DNA of 46,196 nucleotides from Bacteroidales bacterium (GTDB lineage Bacteria; Bacteroidota; Bacteroidia; Bacteroidales; UBA3824): NCBI GenBank assembly GCA_024413595.1, contig JAKSUC010000022.1, positions 1-46,196 on the forward strand. The letters run 5' to 3'. Position numbers and translations under genes: made by a program. Below are positions 27,854 to 36,790 of this stretch, in pieces. How positions within the stretch are numbered: the stretch's first letter is position 1; each line of letters begins with the position of its first letter. A model generated the notes under the pieces. That model made no database searches. It had not been told where the DNA came from and worked only from the letters and a program-made list of their open reading frames with translations.

Positions 27854-28444
27854 TCATTGCATAGTTAAAGTGAGTTTTCTTTCTTCAATAATTCTGCGAA
27901 GATTAATGAGAGCATATCTCATACGACCTAATGCAGTATTGATACTCACGTTTGTGATTTCGGCAATTTCTTTAAAACTTAAATCTCCATAATGACGAAG
28001 CAATATCACTTCTTTTTGATCGTCTGGAAGCAAGTTTATTAATTGACGAACTTCTTGTTCTATTCTACTTTGGATCATTTTGTCCTCAACATTACTATCC
28101 GCAAACTTTTTACTATTAAACAAGTCTGTTTCAGTTTTGTCGGTAGAAGTTATTTTTAAATGTTTTTGCTTGCGAAAATGGTCGATAATTAAGTTGTGTG
28201 CTATACGCATTACCCAAGATAAAAATATACCTTGTTCCATGTATCTACCTTTTCTCAACGATTTAATAACCTTAATAAAGGTTTCTTGAAAAATGTCTTC
28301 TGTTAATTCTCTATCTTTAACTATTAAGAGAATATAGGTAAATATTTTACCTTTATGTCTACGAAAAAGTTCTTTAATACTATTTTCGTTGCCTGACGCA
28401 AACATATCGATCAATTCTTGATCTTTCATATTTTTGTAGTCCAT
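27854..28444 (-). CDS. ECF-type RNA polymerase sigma factor
   Basis: The product is 196 residues. Region 2 (about residues 20-90) has IFTYILLIVKDRELTEDIFQ and the -10-recognition helix ending WVMRIAHNLIIDHFRK. Region 4 (about 135-185) has LLPDDQKEVILLRHYGDL and the helix-turn-helix FKEIAEITNVSINTALGRMR. These define an extracytoplasmic-function sigma factor. No anti-sigma gene lies beside it, in contrast to the FecR-linked kind used for glycan uptake. It is transcribed from its own promoter with a leader of about 150 bases and closed by its own terminator, so it is a monocistronic gene. The regulon is unknown. Confidence 0.92.
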   Translation of the reverse strand: MDYKNMKDQELIDMFASGNENSIKELFRRHKGKIFTYILLIVKDRELTEDIFQETFIKVIKSLRKGRYMEQGIFLSWVMRIAHNLIIDHFRKQKHLKITSTDKTETDLFNSKKFADSNVEDKMIQSRIEQEVRQLINLLPDDQKEVILLRHYGDLSFKEIAEITNVSINTALGRMRYALINLRRIIEERKLTLTMQ

Positions 28445-28605
28445 TGTCTTGTTTTGTTTATAGTTTGAGTAGAATTATTCTTATAGGCAGTCCTCCATTT
28501 ATTAATTAAACATTTATTTGTTATTTATTTTTAATTAATTTTACGTTTAAAATCTATTGTTTGTTTCAAACTTTTTATGCTTTTTTTATTAAAATTTTCA
28601 GAGCG

Positions 28606-28636
28606 CAAAAGTATGTTTTATAATTGAATAAACAAA
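28606..28636 (-). promoter_or_regulatory. Promoter of the ECF sigma gene (-33 TTTG, -7 TACTTTTG)
   Basis: Minus-strand TTTG (28633-28636) and TACTTTTG (28606-28613) are exactly 19 bases apart. Transcription would start near 28599, leaving a ~155-base leader that is mostly A/T with no hairpin of note. Confidence 0.6.
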
Positions 28637-28724
28637 AGTTTTGAGATTAATATTTCAAACATTATACCGTTTTTTTAGTTTTTTTGTATTTTTACGTTTT
28701 TAAAATTATTTATTATTATTGAAT

Positions 28725-29672
28725 ATGAAAAAAGTTTCTGTAGGAATTGATATTGGTGGTACTAACACTGTTATTGGTGTTGTTTCTGATGATGCTAAAA
28801 TATTGGCAGAAAAATCTATTCCAACTAATAAATTTATTGAATTTGATAATTATATTACAACTTTACGTGATATTATCAATGAGTTAATGTTGCAAGTTGG
28901 CAATGATTTTATTCTTCGCGGTATTGGTATTGGTGCTCCAAATGGTAATTATTATTCTGGTAATATAGAACAAGCTCCTAATTTACCATGGAAAGGTAAG
29001 GTTTGTCTTGTAGATGAACTTAAAAAATATTTTGATTGTAAAATTGTTGTAACCAATGATGCAAAAGCTGCAACAATTGGAGAAATGGTTTATGGTGGTG
29101 CCAAAGGAATGAAAAATTTTGTAATGATTACTTTAGGCACTGGATTAGGTAGTGGAGTTGTTGTTAATGGCAATTTGGTTTATGGTTCTGATGGTTTTGC
29201 TGGAGAATTTGGTCATTCAATTGCTATTGAAGGTGGACGTCAATGTGGTTGTGGTAAAAGAGGTTGTTTAGAAACTTATTGTTCTGCAACTGGTATAAAA
29301 CGTACAGTTTTTGAATTGATTTGCAATGAAAATTATCCTTCAAAAATGCGTGATATTTCTTTCTCTGATTTAACAAGTAAAGATATTTATGATTTTGCTA
29401 AAGAAGGTGATAAAATTGCGTTAATGGCATTTGATAAAACTTCTGAAATTTTAGGTCGAAAATTGGCTGATTTAGTTACAATTACAAGTCCTGAAGCTGT
29501 TTTTATTTTTGGAGGTCTTGCCAATGCTAAAGATTTGATTATTGCTTCAACAAAAAAATATATGGAGCAATTTCTTTTGCCGGTTTTTAGAAATAAAGTT
29601 TCTATTTTGCCTTCTGCATTATTGGGAACTAATATTGCTGTTCTTGGTTCTGCTGCTTTGGTAGCTGATTAA
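28725..29672 (+). CDS. ROK-family glucokinase-like sugar kinase
   Basis: The product is 315 residues from the ATG at 28725; a TTG two codons upstream in frame is not needed. The N-terminal phosphate loop VGIDIGGTNTVIGVV, the catalytic GIGAPNGN and NDAKAATIGE segments, GTGLGSGVVV and the zinc motif CGCGKRGCLETYCSATG (C-x-C-G-x2-G-C-x-E) place it in the ROK family. The EFGH segment (AGEFGHSIA) binds sugar. Most likely it phosphorylates glucose or a related hexose at O6. Genes for a transporter or regulator are not adjacent. It converges on the HEAT-repeat gene. Confidence 0.88.
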   Translation: MKKVSVGIDIGGTNTVIGVVSDDAKILAEKSIPTNKFIEFDNYITTLRDIINELMLQVGNDFILRGIGIGAPNGNYYSGNIEQAPNLPWKGKVCLVDELKKYFDCKIVVTNDAKAATIGEMVYGGAKGMKNFVMITLGTGLGSGVVVNGNLVYGSDGFAGEFGHSIAIEGGRQCGCGKRGCLETYCSATGIKRTVFELICNENYPSKMRDISFSDLTSKDIYDFAKEGDKIALMAFDKTSEILGRKLADLVTITSPEAVFIFGGLANAKDLIIASTKKYMEQFLLPVFRNKVSILPSALLGTNIAVLGSAALVAD

Positions 29673-29687
29673 TAGAAATATAATTAT

Positions 29688-29760
29688 TAGAAATATACAA
29701 ATTAAGGAATAAAAGATTTTGTATAATTATTTCTTTTAATTTTTAATTTGTTTATTTCTA
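29688..29760. terminator. Long AT-rich inverted repeat between convergent genes
   Basis: Arms 29688-29705 and 29743-29760 pair over 18 bases with one mismatch (TAGAAATATACAAATTAA). The 37-base loop is A/T-rich. The right arm ends on the stop codon of the HEAT-repeat gene. It could act as a weak bidirectional terminator; there is no GC clamp. Confidence 0.4.
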
Positions 29761-31746
29761 TTCTTTTATTTTTACTGCATCTAAAATAATGTCACCGTCT
29801 TGAAGATTATGTAGAATTTCACTACCTTCTATAACTTGTGCAAAAACACTTGATTTATAACATTGTATATTGTTAGGTAATAATGTTATGAACCATCTGT
29901 TTGAATATACTGCATTGTTAGAAATTGGAGTTAATGCAATTGAATTTTCAGGCATTAGATTATACGAAGGTTCTATTGGTAATGCAATTTCTTTTGTTTC
30001 GTCAAATGTTGATAAACTTCCATTATTTTCTACAATGTCAAATGATGGAAATTCTATCATTGAGTTTATAAAATAATTATTGTCAATTAATTTTAAAAAG
30101 TGTTCAACTGCAATGGGAGCAGTATTAACAGATAACTGCAATATTATATTGCCATATTGAGTTTTTAATTTAACTTTTTGTTCTGGTGGAATTGAAACTA
30201 TATATTTCCAATCAGGAACAATTGATGGAAGTTCAGTTGGTTTAGGAATATCTTGTCCATTAACAACTTTTATAGTACTAATTAGTTCGTTGTATGTTTG
30301 TTCGTCTTGAGGTAATTCACAATTGTGTAATGCTTGATTTAAGAAATATGTATTGAAATAATATTCAGATAATTTGTCTGTATGTTTTTTTAAGATATTT
30401 GCAGCCATCATAACCATTTTTTGGTTACCTTTTTGAATAGATCGTTTAAATATCATTGCAAATTCTTTATAAAGATTTTCGTTTTCGGTTTTAGCATATT
30501 GTTTTGCAACTTTATCAAAGTTTTTTGATTCAAACATTTTTATAATTGTAGATAAAGCTACAACTTTAAGCATTTGATTTTCAGAATAAAAAGTTTGATA
30601 TTCAACAAATCTAAATTTTTCGATGTTTTCGGATAATGCCATAAGCAAATATGCTTTTTCTGCCATATTTTGCGTTACTTCAAAACCAGAAATAATACCA
30701 TTTGCAATATTTTCTTTATCGTTGCTATATTTTAAAGCACATGCTAAAAGTATGGTTCTAGCCTTCCATTGTTGAATGTTTTTTGAAGCATTAATATATT
30801 CAGTAGAGTCGGCTTTTTCACCTTTTTCTAATAAAAATTGAGCTGCGGCACTTGCTATTTTACCATTTGGATTTTGAATTAATTGAAACATTTGTGTTTT
30901 AAAATCTTTGTATTTATAAGATTTACATGCTTCAATTGCATTTATTCTGATTCTATAATCGCAAGAGTCTTGAATTATCAAATTTTCTAAAAAATATTGT
31001 GTTCTATTTGTTAGAGCTTTTGATAATGATTTTATAATATTTATTCGTGTATCAACTAGAGTTGCTGATTTGTATGTGTTTATAATAATATCAACAAAAG
31101 GTTCTAAATTATCATTATATTTTGCAAGAAATTGTGTAGCAGAAGATTTTGTTTGTTCATTGATTTTTTTGTTTCCTATTATTTCAATTATTTTGTTTAA
31201 AGAAGATTGAGTTTCAATGCCTCTTGATTGAAATAAACATATAGCTTCTGATTGAGCATTAATTAAAGAAGATTGTTCATTTGAAAAATTAAGATTACAA
31301 ATATTAGTTAACATTTCATCGTTTCCACATCGTCCAATTGCAACAAGAGCAGCACATTTAACTAATTCAGATTTGTCTTGATTAAAAATATCAAATAATT
31401 TTTTTGCAGAATAATTGTTTCCAATTTGTCCGAGAGAAGAAATTGCTGCAATTTTTACGTCTTGATCATTATCTGATAATAACATTTCGATTGGTAAAAC
31501 CGCCATGCTATCAGCAATAGCACCTATTGCATAAACGGCTGCTTTTCTGTATTCAGGAATTTCTGAGTTGAAATATTTAATTATTTCGGCAGAGTTGTTT
31601 TTGCATCGGCTATTATATATATTTTGTAATGTTGCGTCTTTATATATATTTCCATCAGCATATTTCATTGTGTTGTTTGATGAATTGTTTTCACCACACG
31701 ACGCAAGGAATATTAGTCCAAATAGGAATATTATTATTTTTTTCAT
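29758..31746 (-). CDS. HEAT-repeat lipoprotein with C-terminal cyclophilin-like domain
   Basis: The product is 662 residues. The signal peptide ends in the lipobox LASCGEN. Residues ~40-460 are HEAT-type helical repeats (for example AAVYAIGAIADSMAVLPIE, AAISSLGQIGNNYSAKKLFD, CAALVAIGRCGNDEML). Residues ~520-662 resemble a cyclophilin peptidyl-prolyl isomerase: VKLKTQYGNIILQL, APIAVEHFLKLIDNNYFINS and FAQVIEGSEILHNLQDGD. The catalytic Arg-Phe and the Q-F/M-F core of active cyclophilins are not recognisable, so it may be a scaffold only. It probably sits in the periplasm, acting as a folding or assembly factor (inference). Confidence 0.78.
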   Translation of the reverse strand: MKKIIIFLFGLIFLASCGENNSSNNTMKYADGNIYKDATLQNIYNSRCKNNSAEIIKYFNSEIPEYRKAAVYAIGAIADSMAVLPIEMLLSDNDQDVKIAAISSLGQIGNNYSAKKLFDIFNQDKSELVKCAALVAIGRCGNDEMLTNICNLNFSNEQSSLINAQSEAICLFQSRGIETQSSLNKIIEIIGNKKINEQTKSSATQFLAKYNDNLEPFVDIIINTYKSATLVDTRINIIKSLSKALTNRTQYFLENLIIQDSCDYRIRINAIEACKSYKYKDFKTQMFQLIQNPNGKIASAAAQFLLEKGEKADSTEYINASKNIQQWKARTILLACALKYSNDKENIANGIISGFEVTQNMAEKAYLLMALSENIEKFRFVEYQTFYSENQMLKVVALSTIIKMFESKNFDKVAKQYAKTENENLYKEFAMIFKRSIQKGNQKMVMMAANILKKHTDKLSEYYFNTYFLNQALHNCELPQDEQTYNELISTIKVVNGQDIPKPTELPSIVPDWKYIVSIPPEQKVKLKTQYGNIILQLSVNTAPIAVEHFLKLIDNNYFINSMIEFPSFDIVENNGSLSTFDETKEIALPIEPSYNLMPENSIALTPISNNAVYSNRWFITLLPNNIQCYKSSVFAQVIEGSEILHNLQDGDIILDAVKIKE

Positions 31747-31894
31747 GATTATAGAGCAAATTCTATAGTTATTTTTTGATTGATATGTTTATAAATCAAT
31801 CTTTTATTTTTTTTTGCTATTAATAATATAGCTGTTTTGAAACCAAAACTTACAATATCCGTTCCAAAACTATGTTTAAATGTAATGATGATTT

Positions 31895-34800
31895 TTATTT
31901 TACTATTCTAAAACCTATGTTTTTATAAGCTCTTGATGGGTCGATAAATGATTGATTATTAAAATTGATTGAGTTTGGAGAAGTGTTACATGCTCCACCT
32001 CGTATGGCTATTGAATAGTTTTTGCCAAGCGACATTATATTGATATTTTCGTCGGTTGATTCTGTTATTGTTGAAGATTTTATTGAGTCGTTGCACATTT
32101 CCCAAACATTACCAAATAAATCGTAAATTCCTGCAAGTCCTGGATTTAATGATCCTGTTTGATGTATTTTATTGTTTGCATTTGATAATGTCCAAGCTGT
32201 TTCGTTAATAAATTTTTGTGTTGGAGAATTTGTTTCTGTTATTTCATTGCCGCAATTTTGAATTGCTGCATATTCCCACTCTATTATGCTTGGAATTCTG
32301 CTATGATAAAATTCACTATATTCTGTTGCTAATTGATAAGAAACACAACTTGGCATGTTTTCATACCCTTTTTCTACTTGCCAATATCCAAGTTCTTTAT
32401 TGAAAAATATTTTATTTTCAGGTAATGAATTTTTATTATTTATATATGATTCTTCTTTATTAGATACATTTAAATAATCAACAATCATTTGATTTGTTAC
32501 TTCAATGTTTAACATTTCGAATGGTTGAATATTTACTTGAAGAATATTGGATTCAGGATTTTGTTCTGTTAATGAACTTGTAGCAAATGTACCACCTCTT
32601 ATAGTACCAAATAGTTTTTCGTCAATATAAAATAATTTATTACTATTTCTATTTTTCATTTGTTCAGCAGTTTGATCACCTGGATTTATTTGTTTAATGT
32701 TTAAACTAGCACGATATGCTTCAGCATAATGACCTTCTTTTAGTAAACTATCGCAAACTGATTCTATAGTTTTAATATTTTCTACTTGAATTTTAGCATT
32801 TTCTAAAAGGAGTTTAGTTTCTTGATCTTTTTCGTTATTAATAAATTCTCCAAGACTATAATTTAATATTGCATTTTCATAGTCACCCATATTAAATCTA
32901 TTTAACCCACTACGATAAAACATTTTAGCATAGTAGTTTTCATCATCTCTAGAAAGATCGGTAGAGTCTATGTCAAAAATATTTCCAAAATAATCTTCTC
33001 TTTCTAATAAAGATTTTACAAGTTTATAAGATCTTTGTTCTTTTTCTTCAGCATTTTTTCTTTCTTTTTCGGCCATTTCTTGAGCAATTCTAGCTCTAAC
33101 TTTTTCTTTTTCAGCTTTTTCTTTTTGAATTTGTGCAAAATTTGCTTGTGTTTTTGCTGCAATTTGTTGTTGAAGAGCATTTGCTTTTTCTTGATTTGCT
33201 ACAACTAAGGCTGAGTCGGCTAATATTCTAGAAGAGTCGGCTTTTAATTTTTCGTATTCTGCTACTATTCTTGCATTATTTGCTGTTTTGTGAGAATTGA
33301 TGGCTATAATTGTTGTTATACCGCATGCTATAAAACCTATAATTAAAGCAGCAATAAATCTTTTACCTTTTTTAATGGCTTCGGCTTGTTGTTTTGCTAA
33401 ATCTTGAGCCATTTGAAGATTTTCGCGTTCTTTTGCAGCTTTTTCGTCTTCAAGTCTTTTTTTATGCATCAATTCCTGCTCAATAGCAATTTTACTTTCT
33501 ATAATAAAACTATATTGAGTTTGAGTTGGTGATGGCTGTTTTTGTGGAGTTAAAGTTGCAAAAGTTGATAAATCTGGTAAAGTTTCTTTATCGTCAATTC
33601 CATAACTATGTTTTAACCAATCTTCGGCTAATATTAATTCGTTTCCTCTTAACAATAGAGAATTGTCTTTATTATTATTAAGCCAATTGTTGGCATAGTT
33701 TGAATATTTATTGTGTCGGTTTATATAGTCTCTATCGCTGTCTAATATTCTAATTAAATCGCTTATACCATTTCTAATATTATATCTATCAATTAATAAA
33801 GAATGGTCAGAGTCATATTTTTTTCTTGTTGATTCTGAACAATCTGAAAATATTACAGAAATTATTCGTTTATGATTTTTTTCTGCTATTTCTGATTCTT
33901 GTATATTTTCAGAACAATTTATGTAAGATTCTGAAATTATTCTAACAAAGTTTTTACAAGTATTAATATTGTTTTCGATGTTGCAACTATTAATTTTGTC
34001 TTTTTCAATAAATTTTGAACTTTTACCAACGCAATATAGTTCATTGTTTATAATAATTGTTTCGTCGAAATCGTCATTATTATAAGATATGTATACTTCA
34101 GGTTCGTTTCCAGCAGCTTTTTTTTGACTTTCTTCTATATATTCAGAAATTATATCATTAACTTGAATATTATTTCGTTGAGCTAATTTTAACCATGCTT
34201 TTGCTTTTTCTAATTTGTCGTCAACGATTATCATTCCGTCGTTTTTGTATTTTTTCCAACGGATTGCGTTTACTAATATTTTTTTACCTGTTGTATAAAA
34301 TTCTTCGTTTTCTGATATTTGTTTTTCTAATAGATTGATAGATTTTTGTAATGGACTTGTTGAACGACGTTTTATAACATCAGCTTCTGCTCCGCTTTCT
34401 GTTGAGGTTTCAACTATTTCGGATCTATCATAAAAATCTATTGTACAATAATTAGAATAGTCAAAAGGTATTATTCTTGGTGGTAAATTTTCACTTAATA
34501 ATACTATTATCTTTTTACAATATTCTTTTGCTAAATTTATTAAAACTCTTCCTCTTTCTGATTTTATAAGTTTTTTTGTTAATATACATATAAATGTGTC
34601 AGCGTTAGCCAATGTGTTTTTTGTATCATCGTCTAAAACTTCATTGTCTGACATATAATCAGGATCTAATGATGACGTTATACATGATCTATCTAATTTT
34701 GATATTAATAGATTTGCTATGTTATTTTCTGTTGCAGAACATGATATAAAAACGTCAGTCATTCCTAGTTCGGAATGTTTTCGCGATTCTGTTATAAATT

Positions 34801-35854
34801 TACATTGAATGTCGCATGGTAAACATGGTGGTTGACAAAAATTTCCACTATTATCTGTAAATTTTTTCTTTAACAACCATTCTATTGAGTCTTTTCGTTT
34901 TTTGTTTAATAATAATAGTGAATTTGAATAATGTTTTTGTTGCCAATCTAATGCTTTATCTAATAATAATGTGTGTGTTGATGTATAATCTTTGTTGTTT
35001 TCCAACACTTTGATTATTCCATCTAAACCGTCATTATAGCTATCAATATATTCCCAATCTTCAAGTTCTTTAGAAAAATCTTCTTTTTGACGAATATTTA
35101 TCCAATTTAGTTTTTGGATTTCGGGATCCATTTTGTCCCAGCAATCTGCTGGTTCTACGTGCATTAATGGAATTATTCGTTTGTTGTATTGTTTTGCTAA
35201 TATTATTTCTTTGTTGCAATATTCTGATTTTACAGAATGTGGCGAAACTACATAGATAAAATTGTCGGCTTGTCTAATTCCAGTATCAATTTGTTCTTGA
35301 AAATCTACTCCTAATGGAATATTATTTTGATCTAACCATACAGAATAGCCTTTTGCTGTTAAATCTCCATATAGTTTACGAACAAAGGATTTGCTATGTC
35401 GTCGTCCGTAAGAGATAAATACATTTTTATAATAACTATCTTGATTTTTTTCAAAATCTATATTTGTTGGAGAGTTGAGATATTCTATTGCATTGTCTAG
35501 ATTGTTGAAAAATAAAGAACCATTTGCTGATATTTTTTCGCCTAACTTTTTTAAATCATCTATTTCGTCTTGCGAAAACGAACAATCTTCATCTTTGGTA
35601 AGATAACAAAATATTGTTTTGTCGGTTTTTTTGTAAGAGTCGTCTACAATCTCAGCTATTGCATAATAGCCTGACATTTTTGGAGTTAATACATATAAAC
35701 AATAGTCACAAATGGCGCGTTGTTCTATTTCAATAGCCATAGCAGATTCGTCCCAGTTTTCTACTACGGGATTAAAATAGTCAATCTTTAAGCGTGAAAT
35801 AACATAATCACGCCATTTTGACCCGTTTACTGTTCCTCCTAAAAATACTTTCAT
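31895..35854 (-). CDS. Multidomain NDT-like / triple-TIR / TM / FGE-sulfatase-domain protein
   Basis: The product is 1319 residues. Residues 1-130 look like a nucleoside 2-deoxyribosyltransferase-like domain (VFLGGTVNGSKWRDYVI, NPVVENWDE, YYAIAEIVDDS). Three TIR-like domains follow. TIR1 (about 143-285, NVFISYGRRH) has the likely NADase Glu216 in SEYCNKEI. TIR2 (about 366-480, DVFISCSATE) has Leu438 at that place. TIR3 (about 585-705, EVYISYNNDD) keeps a Glu at 653. Each is followed by a helical segment of the ALDW...LLL...WL kind. A Cys cluster lies at 340-351 (C-x3-C-x2-C-x3-C). Then come a coiled coil, a membrane segment at 832-852, a second coiled coil (860-945), a TPR-like part (970-1060) and a C-terminal FGE-sulfatase/SUMF1 domain (1085-1319: IEVTNQMIVDYLN, GIYDLFGNVWEMCND, AIRGGACNTS, IGFRIVK). 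A role in conflict or self-recognition is inferred. Confidence 0.82.
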   Translation of the reverse strand: MKVFLGGTVNGSKWRDYVISRLKIDYFNPVVENWDESAMAIEIEQRAICDYCLYVLTPKMSGYYAIAEIVDDSYKKTDKTIFCYLTKDEDCSFSQDEIDDLKKLGEKISANGSLFFNNLDNAIEYLNSPTNIDFEKNQDSYYKNVFISYGRRHSKSFVRKLYGDLTAKGYSVWLDQNNIPLGVDFQEQIDTGIRQADNFIYVVSPHSVKSEYCNKEIILAKQYNKRIIPLMHVEPADCWDKMDPEIQKLNWINIRQKEDFSKELEDWEYIDSYNDGLDGIIKVLENNKDYTSTHTLLLDKALDWQQKHYSNSLLLLNKKRKDSIEWLLKKKFTDNSGNFCQPPCLPCDIQCKFITESRKHSELGMTDVFISCSATENNIANLLISKLDRSCITSSLDPDYMSDNEVLDDDTKNTLANADTFICILTKKLIKSERGRVLINLAKEYCKKIIVLLSENLPPRIIPFDYSNYCTIDFYDRSEIVETSTESGAEADVIKRRSTSPLQKSINLLEKQISENEEFYTTGKKILVNAIRWKKYKNDGMIIVDDKLEKAKAWLKLAQRNNIQVNDIISEYIEESQKKAAGNEPEVYISYNNDDFDETIIINNELYCVGKSSKFIEKDKINSCNIENNINTCKNFVRIISESYINCSENIQESEIAEKNHKRIISVIFSDCSESTRKKYDSDHSLLIDRYNIRNGISDLIRILDSDRDYINRHNKYSNYANNWLNNNKDNSLLLRGNELILAEDWLKHSYGIDDKETLPDLSTFATLTPQKQPSPTQTQYSFIIESKIAIEQELMHKKRLEDEKAAKERENLQMAQDLAKQQAEAIKKGKRFIAALIIGFIACGITTIIAINSHKTANNARIVAEYEKLKADSSRILADSALVVANQEKANALQQQIAAKTQANFAQIQKEKAEKEKVRARIAQEMAEKERKNAEEKEQRSYKLVKSLLEREDYFGNIFDIDSTDLSRDDENYYAKMFYRSGLNRFNMGDYENAILNYSLGEFINNEKDQETKLLLENAKIQVENIKTIESVCDSLLKEGHYAEAYRASLNIKQINPGDQTAEQMKNRNSNKLFYIDEKLFGTIRGGTFATSSLTEQNPESNILQVNIQPFEMLNIEVTNQMIVDYLNVSNKEESYINNKNSLPENKIFFNKELGYWQVEKGYENMPSCVSYQLATEYSEFYHSRIPSIIEWEYAAIQNCGNEITETNSPTQKFINETAWTLSNANNKIHQTGSLNPGLAGIYDLFGNVWEMCNDSIKSSTITESTDENINIMSLGKNYSIAIRGGACNTSPNSINFNNQSFIDPSRAYKNIGFRIVK

Positions 35855-35919
35855 TTAGTTGATTGCAGTTTGATTTCCTTGTTTTAAACCACAATGTTAC
35901 GAATTATATTTTGATTTTT

Positions 35920-35927
35920 CAAATGTA
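35920..35927 (-). promoter_or_regulatory. Putative -7 box (TACATTTG) for the TIR-FGE gene
   Basis: Minus-strand TACATTTG fits TAnnTTTG, 65 bases before the ATG at 35854. No -33 partner is seen. Confidence 0.35.
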
Positions 35928-36085
35928 TAAAGTGTTATTTTATTAATTTTTAATACCTAATTTTAATATGTAATTGATTTTTATTTTAATAATTTTTTTT
36001 ACAACTAATAATGGAGTATATTTTATAAATTATAAATTTCTTTTATAAGTTATTTTCTTTACATTAATTTAATCTTTTTTTTTAT

Positions 36086-36115
36086 TTTGAATTAATATGA
36101 AATTTACTATACTTG
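36086..36115 (+). promoter_or_regulatory. Promoter of the NVEALA gene (-33 TTTG, near-consensus -7 TATACTTG)
   Basis: TTTG (36086-36089) and TATACTTG (36108-36115, one mismatch to TAnnTTTG) are 18 bases apart. Transcription would begin near 36122, leaving a leader of about 245 bases before the ATG at 36366. Confidence 0.5.
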
Positions 36116-36119
36116 CACC

Positions 36120-36365
36120 ATCAATTAACAATTAATAAACGGAGTGATGTGGATTAATCTTGCAAGGCTTCCTCCACATTCACTCCATAATAATCCCTAA
36201 AAAAGGAGGTAAAATAATTACGTATCAAATTATCTAAAGGTTGCTTACGAGGCAATCAATCCTAAATGCCGAAAAATGGATGTAAAAAAAATTATCGGTA
36301 TATTTTTTATTGAGTCAGTTTATAAAATCTAACCACTGACGAAAAAAAATTAATATTTAAATCAA
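36120..36365 (+). promoter_or_regulatory. Long structured leader upstream of the NVEALA peptide gene
   Basis: The stretch 35855-36365 has no gene. Its second half looks like a folded 5' leader. A hairpin pairs GGAGTGATGTGGA (36141-36153) with TCCACATTCACTCC (36173-36186), complete but for one bulged base, with a 19-base loop. It is not followed by a T tract. A perfect AGGAGGT (36203-36209) comes next, rare in this phylum, but no ATG, GTG or TTG follows at usable distance. A smaller hairpin pairs GTCAGT with ACTGAC (about 36314-36342), ending 24 bases before the ATG. A 17-codon frame from ATG 36147 (MWINLARLPPHSLHNNP) spans the first hairpin but has no properly spaced ribosome site. No known riboswitch is recognised. 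Confidence 0.45.
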
Positions 36366-36725
36366 ATGAAAAGAAAATTTTTATCAATAGCAATGGTAGC
36401 ATTGTTGCTACTTTCAGGTATAAATGTTTATTTGGCAAATCAACAAAATAAACAATTATATGAATTTACCTTAGACAATTTAGAAGCACAAGCAGGAATT
36501 TGGGATGAAATAGCAAATTGGTGGTATGAAACTACACCAATTGACATATTTTATGATCAAAATGGTCAAGAGGTTTCTACTGGACTTCCTGGAACTAATT
36601 GGGCTGAATATCAAGTTTATACATCTTGTACAATTTCTTTTGGCTCAATTAACGAGACATATTATAAGTATTTGAGTTATTGTGGATATGGTCAAGGTTC
36701 TTGTTATATGAGTGAACATTGTTAA
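36366..36725 (+). CDS. NVEALA-type secreted peptide precursor
   Basis: The product is 119 residues. The N-terminus has a positively charged start (MKRKFLSIAM), a hydrophobic core, and then LDNLEAQAG at about residues 36-44, a variant of the NVEALA motif that marks small secreted proteins of Bacteroidales. The C-terminal ~75 residues are rich in Tyr, Trp and Gly with four Cys (one in TSCTISFG and three in SYCGYGQGSCYMSEHC) that could form disulfides. A strong terminator follows at once, then a beta-propeller lipoprotein, the usual partner of such genes. The biochemical role of the family is not established; a secreted or signalling peptide cleaved after the motif is plausible. Confidence 0.75.
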   Translation: MKRKFLSIAMVALLLLSGINVYLANQQNKQLYEFTLDNLEAQAGIWDEIANWWYETTPIDIFYDQNGQEVSTGLPGTNWAEYQVYTSCTISFGSINETYYKYLSYCGYGQGSCYMSEHC

Positions 36726-36731
36726 TTTTTT

Positions 36732-36780
36732 AGGTTGTTTGAAATATTTATTAAAAATATATCAAACAACCTTTGTTTTT
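36732..36780 (+). terminator. Terminator between the NVEALA gene and the beta-propeller gene
   Basis: An 11-base-pair stem AGGTTGTTTGA/TCAAACAACCT (36732-36742, 36762-36772) is followed by TTGTTTTT. It lies only 10 bases before the next ATG and should leave the NVEALA mRNA abundant and the downstream genes weakly read through. Confidence 0.8.
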
Positions 36781-36790
36781 ATATCAAATT

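Noticed and set aside
31895..32140. Diversity-generating retroelement target: an FGE/lectin domain with an RGG...IGFR end, as in known variable proteins.
   Set aside because: No reverse transcriptase, template repeat or accessory gene is present in the window, and the end of neither FGE domain shows an adenine-substituted repeat of the other.
36147..36200. 17-codon leader peptide overlapping the hairpin before the NVEALA gene.
   Set aside because: The only SD-like GGAG is 2 bases from the ATG, too close, and the codons carry no amino-acid bias that would suggest attenuation.
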